Shown here: positions 29,203 to 37,591 of the stretch, piece after piece
Layout: every line of letters begins with the position of its first letter
Position numbering within the stretch: position 1 is the stretch's first letter
Source: Cytophagaceae bacterium
GTDB taxonomy: Bacteria; Bacteroidota; Bacteroidia; Cytophagales; Spirosomataceae
Assembly: GCA_005791165.1 (NCBI GenBank)
Contig: SXXW01000011.1
Coordinates: 62,001 to 126,000 of the forward strand
DNA length: 64,000 nt
Direction of reading: 5' to 3'
Notes under the pieces: model-generated
Told to the model about the DNA's origin: nothing
Databases searched by the model: none
The model's input: only the letters and a program-made list of their open reading frames with translations
Made by a program: the position numbers and the translations under genes

Positions 29203-29613
29203 ATGTCGATTAATTATCAGATTAACCCTACTATTTGTGTTCACGATTTGATTGATATTTTACATAAATCTACGTTGGGATTGAGAAGGCCGTTGGCAGA
29301 TTTAGAGGCGATGGAGAGCATGTTGGCGCATGCGAATTATTACATTGGTGCTTATGAAAATGGCCAATTGGTAGGACTGGCGCGTGCGATGACTGATTTT
29401 GTGTATACGACTTATTTAGCGGATTTGGCGGTAGATGAAAAATATCAACATCAGGGGATTGGAAAAGAATTAATTAAAATCTTGAAAATAAATATCCTGA
29501 GGGCTAAATTGATTTTATTAGCTGCGCCCGCAGCGGAGGCATATTATCCTAAAATTGGGATGCAAAATCATCCGCATTGCTATTTTATAGACCGAATCGA
29601 GGAGATTAATTGA
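29203..29613 (+). CDS. GNAT family N-acetyltransferase
   Basis: YLADLAVDEKYQHQGIGKELIKILK acetyl-CoA-binding motif A; LLAAPAAEAYYPKIGMQNH. Confidence 0.93.
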   Translation: MSINYQINPTICVHDLIDILHKSTLGLRRPLADLEAMESMLAHANYYIGAYENGQLVGLARAMTDFVYTTYLADLAVDEKYQHQGIGKELIKILKINILRAKLILLAAPAAEAYYPKIGMQNHPHCYFIDRIEEIN

Positions 29614-31354
29614 TAACAACGAGTCGTTTGGTGGAAATTCTTCCCTCTCGACTAATGTAGGAAATAAAATAATTGGCATTAGGCCAGTTGGTCACATCGA
29701 CCACCCTTTCACGTTCAACATCTATTGTATCCGTATAGAATACAAAGCCATTCATGTCATAAATTTTTATACTTCCTTGAATTAATCGAGGCCACCGAAG
29801 CGTAAATTGTTTGGTAGCAGGATTTGGTCCAATGGTGAAAACATCAGATTCTCCGTCCACCATTTGAATCGGAAATCCAGAAAACCCAAGAGCTCTCATG
29901 CCTAATTTATTTTTCAAATAAGGTCCTGGATACGGATACTCGGTAAGGCCTACGACAAAACTTGAATGAAAGCTAGGAATGTAACTAACAATATTGCCTT
30001 CATATTGTAAAGTAAAAGTGATGGCTATTTTTTTCCCGTTAATCACTTCGATCTTTTTGATATTTTTTGACATGGACTTCGTATTTATTTCGTCCCAAAA
30101 AAATTGATCAGCTAATGTTAATTTATGTGTCTTGTTTTTTAGGTCTACGACCATTGTGTCATTAGGAATTACAATATTTTGCCCTTCTTCAAAATCAATG
30201 AAAAGTTTATCTCGATCTTTTTCAGATAGAAAATAAGCTCTTTGGATTTTTGGACTATTAATTTCGGTGGGCCAATTCCGCTTGTAAATCTCTTTTGAGA
30301 TTATTCTAAATTGTTCATAAGCCGCTTGGCGATATCCATCATTACTGTAATGAAGTCGGTCAAAACCTTTAATTCCCACCGTTGCATAAACCTTTACATA
30401 AGGGTCATATGCTTGTTTTCTTTGATCCTCTCGAACATAAGCAGCTTCCGGATATGGGTATTCGTACACGTTGTTTTGTGAAACAAATAGAAATTGAGAG
30501 CTGGGAAAAAACTTTTTATATTTTTGTTTTAGGTTTTCAAATTTTACCCCCCATGTATATTTGGTACCTATGGAAGCCGCAGCTTCGGATTCTCCTTGTC
30601 GGTAAATAATGCCTTTCACATGGTTTAATGTCCCCGATTTTAAGGCCTTGTAATACATGATATTTCCCCCATCTGGAGATGAAATATTGCCATCTAGAAT
30701 GGAAAGCCAATCAATATTGGACCCTCCGGCAGCCGAATTTATAATGGAAATTGGGATTTTTTCGGACTCAAAAAGAAGTCTGCCCATCTCTGCAGCCCAA
30801 GGTCCAATCCTAGCTCCGCCCACGGGAAGTGACCATAAAGTATCTGCTAAATTATAAGGACCAAAATTTTCATTCCCCTGAACCGCTCCGAATGACCTTA
30901 GCCATTCGCCTTGATAAACTAAATTATCAATGGGCCCAATCCATGCATTCGATTGCCCAGTAACATAATATACATCCCCGGCCACTACATTTTTTCGCTT
31001 AACTACTAAGCTAGAATCTTTCCCTTTGAAGCCATATACTTCAAAATCATACTCTGCTAATTCTGCTGGGATTTGAAATTTAGTTGAAAATTTAGCCGAT
31101 GATCCGCTAAATGTTAAAGCCACTTTCTGGTATTTATTGTTGGCGCTATTTCGCAAAACTCGAACGGAAACGGCGGTAAATTCGGTAGATTTTGCTACAC
31201 CTTCCACCGTAATATCAGCCAAATTCGTAGACTCTCTAGGATATAATTGAAAATCTTGAGGTAATTTATTGAAAGTAAAAGAGCCAAAAGTCTGAGCCGA
31301 AGTTCTGCTAAATAAACATAAACTAAAAAATAAAAGTGAAATAATTTTTTGCAT
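29606..31354 (-). CDS. Sialate O-acetylesterase (SASA)-like secreted esterase with T9SS C-terminal sorting domain
   Basis: Signal peptide MQKIISLLFFSLCLFSRTSAQ; GDVYYVTGQSNAWIGPIDN (GQSN) catalytic block; C-terminal GPNPATKQFTLRWP...IKIYDMNGFVFYTDTID...YFISYISREGRISTKRLVVIN is T9SS type A-like. Confidence 0.82.
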   Translation of the reverse strand: MQKIISLLFFSLCLFSRTSAQTFGSFTFNKLPQDFQLYPRESTNLADITVEGVAKSTEFTAVSVRVLRNSANNKYQKVALTFSGSSAKFSTKFQIPAELAEYDFEVYGFKGKDSSLVVKRKNVVAGDVYYVTGQSNAWIGPIDNLVYQGEWLRSFGAVQGNENFGPYNLADTLWSLPVGGARIGPWAAEMGRLLFESEKIPISIINSAAGGSNIDWLSILDGNISSPDGGNIMYYKALKSGTLNHVKGIIYRQGESEAAASIGTKYTWGVKFENLKQKYKKFFPSSQFLFVSQNNVYEYPYPEAAYVREDQRKQAYDPYVKVYATVGIKGFDRLHYSNDGYRQAAYEQFRIISKEIYKRNWPTEINSPKIQRAYFLSEKDRDKLFIDFEEGQNIVIPNDTMVVDLKNKTHKLTLADQFFWDEINTKSMSKNIKKIEVINGKKIAITFTLQYEGNIVSYIPSFHSSFVVGLTEYPYPGPYLKNKLGMRALGFSGFPIQMVDGESDVFTIGPNPATKQFTLRWPRLIQGSIKIYDMNGFVFYTDTIDVERERVVDVTNWPNANYFISYISREGRISTKRLVVIN

Positions 31355-31469
31355 CTCAGGTAATAAGGCTTTGCTTTTAAGAGCCCACAATTTACAACAA
31401 ATCGCCAAATTATTTTGAAATAATACCCCTAAAAATAATTTTAGCAAATCTCATTTCAGTAAAATCCAT

Positions 31470-31477
31470 TAACTTTG
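31470..31477 (+). promoter_or_regulatory. Candidate -7 box TAACTTTG for the CofD-like operon
   Basis: Exact TAnnTTTG match 18 bp upstream of ATG 31496; implies the TTG 31475 start is not used. Confidence 0.5.
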
Positions 31478-31495
31478 AAACTTATCAAGTTTATT

Positions 31496-33196
31496 ATGAA
31501 CGTCGTTGTTTTTACAGGGGGTAATGGAAATGCTAATCTAATTAAGCACTTAAAAGATTTATCCTATGTGAATTTAAGCCTTTTAATCAACGGATATGAC
31601 GACGGTCTTTCCACGGGAGTTATTCGAAGTGCCAATCAAGGTATGCTTGGGCCCTCAGATTACCGTAAGAATTTCACCTATATTTTAGATGATTTCACCG
31701 ATTATAACCGAAATCTTAAAAAGCTTTTTGAACATCGATTAAGTGAGGAAGAAACGAGAGTTCTTTTGCATAATCCGGAAGAATTGATCAAAAATCTGAT
31801 TCAAGAAAAGTACACTTTAGATCGTCGCTCCGAAAATTTTATCACCCGATACTTTGAATCAGGTTCTCAAAAGCTTTTAAAATTCACCCATAATTTTTCT
31901 ATTCTGAATGGTTTTAGTGTAGGAAATATCATAATAGGTGGTATTTATGCGGAAACAAATGATTTCAATCTTGCGCTATATCTATTGACCACCCAATTTG
32001 AATTAACAGCAAAAATTATCAATATATCTACGGCCGATGATTCTAAATTAGTGGCCTTTGATGGGGACGGTAATTTTTTAGCTAATGAAGCGGATATTGT
32101 CAACTATGATGGAAATAAGCCCCTTTCAGATTTTTATTTATTGCCTTTAGATGAGCTTAATGCGCTCGATAAGCAAGGTAAATATGAAAAGGAAGAAATA
32201 GCTAGAATTTCAAAAATACCTTCCTTATCCAAAGAAGCAATAAAGGCCTTGAAAGAGGCTGATTTGATCATTTTTGGATCGGGAACACAGTTTTCTTCCC
32301 TGCTTCCCTCGTATCGAATTTGCAAAAACGCAATCCTAAAATCGAAGGCCCAAAAAGTATTAGTTGTCAATAATAATTATGACAGCGACATCAGAAATAT
32401 ACAATTTGACGAGTTTACACTAAAAATTCTAAATGAATTAGACCAATCGAATTGTGATTTTTTTGACTCCATCATTGTAGATACAAATTCAGTAATTAAG
32501 CCTAAACAATCGCTTCCCAACTTGACCACAGCTAATGTAGCAGATCCTTCAGGGAAACACGATGGGCAAAAGTTATGGACTTGGATCAATCGATCACTGG
32601 ATATTAAGTTGGGTGAAGTTCCTGTACTCATCTCTTTTGCTAAGAATACCGAAGAATTTATTAAAGATTATTACCACAATGAAATGGAAAGCCTTAATAG
32701 CGATCCCACAAGGATTATTAAATTCTATCAAGCAGGAGAAAAAGAGTCGACGTCCTACACGCTGCATTTAGATGCTTCCGGGAAAGTGTCACTTTATGAA
32801 ATAGATGCTTGGATTCGAATCATGCAACTAAACCAATTGGATGCTGTGATCGGGTCTAGGTTTGAGTCGAGGCGCCAACTAATCAACTCGTTTAAACACT
32901 CGATTGTCGAGTCTAATTTAATCTATTTATTTGCCCTGATTACCTCATATTGGGTTAGTATTGTATATTTTATTCGATTTTGGAGAATTATGCCTGATCC
33001 ACTCAGCGGGATTTATTTGATCAAATCCAAACATGATATCCCCTATAAAAACCTATCCTATTTCTTGAAAAAAATAAATAGAAAAAAGAATTTCGAATTT
33101 GTTTCCCTACCCATCAGTTACCGCACATTTAAAAAAGTTAAAATCTTAACCAAAATAAAAAATGTAATCGTCAACTTGCTTGGGCTCTATGTATAA
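31496..33196 (+). CDS. CofD/YvcK-like (2-phospho-L-lactate transferase family) domain with a C-terminal GT2-like domain
   Basis: N-terminal VVVFTGGNGNANLIKHL, LINGYDDGLSTGVIRSANQGMLGPSDYRKNFTYIL, ADLIIFGSGTQFSSLLPSYRICKNAILKSKAQKVLVVNNNYDSD match CofD/YvcK motifs; C-terminal HLDASGKVSLYEIDAWIRIMQLNQLDAVIGSRFESRR...PDPLSGIYLIKSK...EFVSLPISYRTFKKVKI resembles polyprenyl-phosphate GT2. Confidence 0.78.
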   Translation: MNVVVFTGGNGNANLIKHLKDLSYVNLSLLINGYDDGLSTGVIRSANQGMLGPSDYRKNFTYILDDFTDYNRNLKKLFEHRLSEEETRVLLHNPEELIKNLIQEKYTLDRRSENFITRYFESGSQKLLKFTHNFSILNGFSVGNIIIGGIYAETNDFNLALYLLTTQFELTAKIINISTADDSKLVAFDGDGNFLANEADIVNYDGNKPLSDFYLLPLDELNALDKQGKYEKEEIARISKIPSLSKEAIKALKEADLIIFGSGTQFSSLLPSYRICKNAILKSKAQKVLVVNNNYDSDIRNIQFDEFTLKILNELDQSNCDFFDSIIVDTNSVIKPKQSLPNLTTANVADPSGKHDGQKLWTWINRSLDIKLGEVPVLISFAKNTEEFIKDYYHNEMESLNSDPTRIIKFYQAGEKESTSYTLHLDASGKVSLYEIDAWIRIMQLNQLDAVIGSRFESRRQLINSFKHSIVESNLIYLFALITSYWVSIVYFIRFWRIMPDPLSGIYLIKSKHDIPYKNLSYFLKKINRKKNFEFVSLPISYRTFKKVKILTKIKNVIVNLLGLYV

Positions 33197-33800
33197 TCTA
33201 CTTTTTGATTTTGATGGAACTCTTTTTGACACTGATTCCGCTCACGAATTAGCTTTTCAAAAGACTTTTTCGAATTTTGAGTTAGGAGAATGTCCTCCTT
33301 ATGAATCATTGAAGGGAATTAAAACCAAAGACGTGTTTGCCAATTATTCCGATGATGAGGAAATGGTGAAAAAACTGGCTTCATATAAATCGCAAACCTA
33401 TCAGGCCGACCTAAATGCCATAAAAGCCTTGGTTGATTTTGACCTAATCCGGCATTTAAAAAGTATAGGAAATCGAGTATTTATTGTGACGGGAGGAAGT
33501 CGGCTCTCCATCGACCTATTGCTTAATGTGCATCAAATTGCTGGGTTTTTTGACGGGATTATTGCCGCCGACGATTATAAAAAATCCAAGCCAGATCCAG
33601 AACCTTTTTTAACGTGTATTTCAAAATTCAATATTTCAGGTACAATGCATGGAATCGAAGACTCAATACAAGGAATTGAAAGTTTAAAAAATGCAGGTAT
33701 ATTCGTTGTTGGAGTTCATAACCCCCTAATTGCCAAAAAATCAGATTTGTATTTTCCTGAAATAAATGAATATTTAAAATATTTAATTGCCCAAGGATGA
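33189..33800 (+). CDS. HAD-superfamily hydrolase (phosphoglycolate phosphatase-like)
   Basis: LLFDFDGTLFDTDSAHELAFQ motif I; FIVTGGSRLSI motif II; DYKKSKPDPEPFLTCISKF motif III; GIEDSIQGIESLKNAGIFVVGV motif IV. Overlaps end of upstream gene. Confidence 0.92.
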   Translation: MYNLLFDFDGTLFDTDSAHELAFQKTFSNFELGECPPYESLKGIKTKDVFANYSDDEEMVKKLASYKSQTYQADLNAIKALVDFDLIRHLKSIGNRVFIVTGGSRLSIDLLLNVHQIAGFFDGIIAADDYKKSKPDPEPFLTCISKFNISGTMHGIEDSIQGIESLKNAGIFVVGVHNPLIAKKSDLYFPEINEYLKYLIAQG

Positions 33801-34564
33801 AAAAAGTCATCGTAATTCCAGCCGCCGGTAAAGGAAGTCGCCTCCATAGCGATTTGCCCAAAATATTTACAGCCGTTTATCAGACTAAATCTATTTTTGA
33901 CCTGATTGTGGAGCAAGGTACTTCGCATGTCGACGAAATGATTTTACTCTTAAGTCCGGCTGGCAAGGAATATTTTGACCTTCATATCGCCTCTTCCGCA
34001 CCCAAAAATGTACATGTATGGGTGCAAGAATCTGCCACCGGAATGTTTGATGCCATGAACCAATTATTTGAATCGCTCTTACATCGCCAGGAAAATTTTC
34101 AAGTAATTTTGCAATGGGGAGACCAACCGTTTTGTGATGCTGAATTGCATCAAACCCTGTTTTTAGACCTGAATAAATTCGAAGTGTCTGTCCCACTTGT
34201 TTGGGTTTCTTCGCCCTATGTTCAGTTTAAATTAGGCTCCCCATTAGCCGTTTGGGAAAGTAGAGAAGGCGAAAAATGTGACGATTTTGGATTTAAAGAT
34301 ATGGGGATTTTTGCCTTTACCCGTGGGTCGATTGAAGTTGCATGGCCATTGTATAAAATCAATGCGCCCATTGGGAAAGTTACGGGCGAACGAAATTTTG
34401 TTAAATTTTTTGAAACCATTCAGCAGAAAACCGAGATTTTTTGGCGCCTAGATCAGCCGTATTATAAGTCCATTGGTATCAATACCCCAGAAGAACTTAA
34501 GGAAGCTAATTTATTTTTAAGCCAAAAAGAGCAAATCCAACAAGGTTCTAGCGATAAATCGTAA
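33797..34564 (+). CDS. Nucleotidyltransferase (NTP-transferase fold, IspD/GlmU-like)
   Basis: VIVIPAAGKGSRLHSDLPKIFTAV is the classic nucleotidyltransferase N-terminus; VILQWGDQPFCDAELHQ; ATGA overlap with HAD gene. Confidence 0.85.
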   Translation: MKKVIVIPAAGKGSRLHSDLPKIFTAVYQTKSIFDLIVEQGTSHVDEMILLLSPAGKEYFDLHIASSAPKNVHVWVQESATGMFDAMNQLFESLLHRQENFQVILQWGDQPFCDAELHQTLFLDLNKFEVSVPLVWVSSPYVQFKLGSPLAVWESREGEKCDDFGFKDMGIFAFTRGSIEVAWPLYKINAPIGKVTGERNFVKFFETIQQKTEIFWRLDQPYYKSIGINTPEELKEANLFLSQKEQIQQGSSDKS

Positions 34565-34569
34565 ATTTG
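34562..34569 (+). promoter_or_regulatory. Candidate internal -7 box TAAATTTG before the epimerase gene
   Basis: TAnnTTTG match overlapping the upstream stop codon, 17 bp before the ATG. Confidence 0.35.
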
Positions 34570-34586
34570 TCGATTAACATTTTATT

Positions 34587-35471
34587 ATGCATTATTTAGT
34601 TACCGGCGGCGCCGGATTTATTGGGACTCACTTGTCTAATTACTTGATTTCTTTAGGACATCAAGTGAGTATTTTAGATGACATGTCTTTTGGTGATCCC
34701 ACTAAAATTCATCCAAAAGCCAATTTGATCATTGGTAAAATTGAAGATAGCAGCCTTTGCCTAGAAGCGACTAAAGGTGTCGATGGTGTTTTTCACATGG
34801 CGGCCTTTTCTAGAAGTGGGCCATCTTTTGATATGCCCGAACAATGTCATGAAAGCAATGCTTTAGGGACTTTAAATATACTTCAAGCGTGTAAAAAAAA
34901 TGGAGTTAAGCGTATCGTATATTCGGGATCGTCAACCTTTTACGGCAATAAAATAGGGGTCCAAAAAGAAGGAGATCCAGGAGATTTCTTGAATTTTTAT
35001 GGACTTACTAAGCATGTGGGCGAATTGTATGTGCAGCAGTTTTATCGAAATTTCGGACTTGAATGTAATATTTTGAGATACTTTAATGTGTATGGATCGG
35101 GCCAACCAGCCACCGGGGCGTATGCATTAGTGCTCGGGATTTTTATAGATCGATTTAAAAGAGGAGAGAGACTTGAAATACATGGTTCCGGCGAGCAAAG
35201 ACGTGATTTTATTCATGTCTTAGATATCGTCAAAGCGAATGTTGCCGCTATGAATTCCGAGACTGTGGGTGAAATTTTTAACATCGGTTCGGGTGTCAAT
35301 TACTCCATAAAAGAATTAGCTAATTTCTTCCCTATTGAAAATTTCCATACCGAAAGGAGATCTGGAGATGCTGAAGTAACATTAGCCGATATATCAAAAG
35401 CGCAAAAATACTTAGATTGGAATCCTGAAATATCGCTTGAACAAGGAATAAGCCAACTCATCGAAGAATGA
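34587..35471 (+). CDS. NAD-dependent epimerase/dehydratase (extended SDR, nucleotide-sugar epimerase-like)
   Basis: YLVTGGAGFIGTHLSNYLISLGHQVSILDDMSFG; YSGSSTFYG; YGLTKHVGELYVQQF (YxxxK); RRDFIHVLDIVKANVAAM. Confidence 0.93.
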   Translation: MHYLVTGGAGFIGTHLSNYLISLGHQVSILDDMSFGDPTKIHPKANLIIGKIEDSSLCLEATKGVDGVFHMAAFSRSGPSFDMPEQCHESNALGTLNILQACKKNGVKRIVYSGSSTFYGNKIGVQKEGDPGDFLNFYGLTKHVGELYVQQFYRNFGLECNILRYFNVYGSGQPATGAYALVLGIFIDRFKRGERLEIHGSGEQRRDFIHVLDIVKANVAAMNSETVGEIFNIGSGVNYSIKELANFFPIENFHTERRSGDAEVTLADISKAQKYLDWNPEISLEQGISQLIEE

Positions 35472-36193
35472 AATCCATCAGCATCGTCACCGCAGCCTTT
35501 AACGAATGCCCCGGAATAATCCAGTTGGCAAACGAATGGCTTTCGTTTTTCGATCAGCATCCAGATATATCCGAAGGAGAAGTGATTATTTGTGATGACC
35601 ATAGCGATTTACACCAATACGAATCGTTAAAAGATTCCTTTATTGGCAACCAACGGGTGACCATTTTACGAAATGAGCAAAATGAAGGGCCAGGATTTGC
35701 ATTTCAAAAAGCCATTTCTAAGGCCAAATACGACTGGACTTTAATCACCGATTCGGATGGCCAATTTCCCATCAATAACGTGAATCAAATGCTTTTAGCA
35801 TTAGGCAACCAAGATGCGGATATCGTTTTTACGCACCGGAATCGAAAATATGACAATGAGTTTAATCGTTTTGGCCAAAAGGTTTCTAACCAACTTTGTA
35901 ACTCAATCTTTAATTCCCAACTTCAAGATTTTTCTTGTGCATTTAAATTAGTCAAAACCCCGTTGCTTCAATCGCTAAAATTAGATGCGAGGTACATGAA
36001 CTATTCATTAGACCATACGGGGAAATTATTAAACTCCTCAGCTCAATGGATAGAAACTCATGTGACTTGCCGAGTTGCTGAGGCCAGAAAAAGAAATATA
36101 TCTAGCGAACTAAAACGAGCTAAAAATAGATTTTTATACATAGCCTATTTATTCTTCACGCAATACCTACGAAAAAATAGAGTCATTTTTTAA
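35468..36193 (+). CDS. Glycosyltransferase family 2 (dolichyl/polyprenyl-phosphate transferase-like)
   Basis: ISIVTAAFNECPGIIQLANEWLSF; VIICDDHSD; DWTLITDSDGQFPINNVNQMLLAL; ATGA overlap with epimerase gene. Confidence 0.9.
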   Translation: MKSISIVTAAFNECPGIIQLANEWLSFFDQHPDISEGEVIICDDHSDLHQYESLKDSFIGNQRVTILRNEQNEGPGFAFQKAISKAKYDWTLITDSDGQFPINNVNQMLLALGNQDADIVFTHRNRKYDNEFNRFGQKVSNQLCNSIFNSQLQDFSCAFKLVKTPLLQSLKLDARYMNYSLDHTGKLLNSSAQWIETHVTCRVAEARKRNISSELKRAKNRFLYIAYLFFTQYLRKNRVIF

Positions 36194-36211
36194 TGATTCT
36201 GCGATAAAACC

Positions 36212-37561
36212 ATGTTCTCAAAAATCCCTTTATTTCTTAGCTTATTGGTGTGGGGATTTATGGCATTCCTATTAATTTCCCTATCTTTTTATAATCAACC
36301 CAGTATCACCGACGACTTTTGCTTCGGCTGGATGGGCAGGGAATATGGAATATTTCTGGGCGCCTACCATTATTATGCGGGTTGGAGCGGGCGTTATTTC
36401 GCAGATCTTCTACTTCATTTTAACCCCTTAGTTTTTAGTACTTCCTTTGAGCATTTTAAATGGGGAACGATCGCCTTAATTGTAATTGGTTTTGCTAACG
36501 GCTATTATTTTTTAAAAAATGTATTCCAAATTCAGCATAATAATCCTAACCTCTGGATTCTTTCACTTGTCAGCCAAGCCGTTTGTTGGTATACAATACC
36601 AGGCCTTTTTCAATTATTTTATTGGTTCTCAGGTCATTATTACTACTTGTCTTTTCATTTAGTTCTATTATTTGTCAACATATATTTCTATTGTTCTAAG
36701 CCCATATTAAGAGTCACTTTACTCTCTTGTATCATTTTTTGCTTGATTGGGTCAAGCGAAATTTCCATGATCATGTTCTCTGGAATTTTTTGGCCATGGC
36801 AATTGTATAAGGCTTGGAAACAGAAAAAAATCAAATTAGAGACCATTTTATTTTTTATCATTTGGGGAATTTCCATAGGCCTAGTTTTGCTTTCCCCAGG
36901 AAATAAAGTTCGCGCCCCTAAACATATTGATTACATCAAAGGGCTCACAGAGTCGATGTTGAATTTTGGTATGTTGCTCAAAATTTATGTTAAATCACCG
37001 CTGATTTGGGTTTTCAACTTGCTTTTGTTTTTTACTATTGATAAGCCAAAAAAACAATATATTCTGTCATATAAGGAAATTTTAGGTCTTTTACTCTTGT
37101 TCCTCTCGAGCTATTTTTTAGCTTTTGTTCCTATGGCATTAGCGCTAGGCGAAGACTTTATTCCTGATCGAATTCAAAGTTTAATCTTGATGTATTTGAT
37201 TTTTGGGTTTGGATATCTTATTGTTTGGGTTAAATATAAGGTAGGCCACTTGAATTCTTCAAGCCTGGCTATTTCTCAAATTTCATTGCTAGTTGTATTT
37301 ATAACGCTCCTATTATTTAATCAAAATTCAAAACAATTTTATGATGAATGGCGTTTCGACAAAGCTAAAAAATACGCCAATGAAAATGCACAAAGGTTTG
37401 ACCTGATACTTAAATCAAAGAGTCAACAAGTTGCAATTCCCCCCATCGAAAATAAAAACACCATGTTTTTTATGGAAGAATTATCCACTGATCCTAAGCA
37501 TCTTTGGTGTAAATGTATTGCTAACTATTATGGCAAAACAGAAGTACAATTACTTAAATAA
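36212..37561 (+). CDS. Polytopic membrane protein, GT-C/DUF6056-like
   Basis: About ten hydrophobic segments; N-terminal loop QPSITDDFCFGWMGREYGIFLGAYHYYAGWSGRYFADLLLHF. Confidence 0.6.
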   Translation: MFSKIPLFLSLLVWGFMAFLLISLSFYNQPSITDDFCFGWMGREYGIFLGAYHYYAGWSGRYFADLLLHFNPLVFSTSFEHFKWGTIALIVIGFANGYYFLKNVFQIQHNNPNLWILSLVSQAVCWYTIPGLFQLFYWFSGHYYYLSFHLVLLFVNIYFYCSKPILRVTLLSCIIFCLIGSSEISMIMFSGIFWPWQLYKAWKQKKIKLETILFFIIWGISIGLVLLSPGNKVRAPKHIDYIKGLTESMLNFGMLLKIYVKSPLIWVFNLLLFFTIDKPKKQYILSYKEILGLLLLFLSSYFLAFVPMALALGEDFIPDRIQSLILMYLIFGFGYLIVWVKYKVGHLNSSSLAISQISLLVVFITLLLFNQNSKQFYDEWRFDKAKKYANENAQRFDLILKSKSQQVAIPPIENKNTMFFMEELSTDPKHLWCKCIANYYGKTEVQLLK

Positions 37562-37591
37562 TTTTAAATTAAATCAATCAGCAAACAAAAA

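Noticed and set aside
31475-31495. TTG start giving MKLIKFI extension for the CofD-like gene
   Set aside because: Overlaps a TAACTTTG -7 box; ATG 31496 gives a canonical CofD/YvcK N-terminus.
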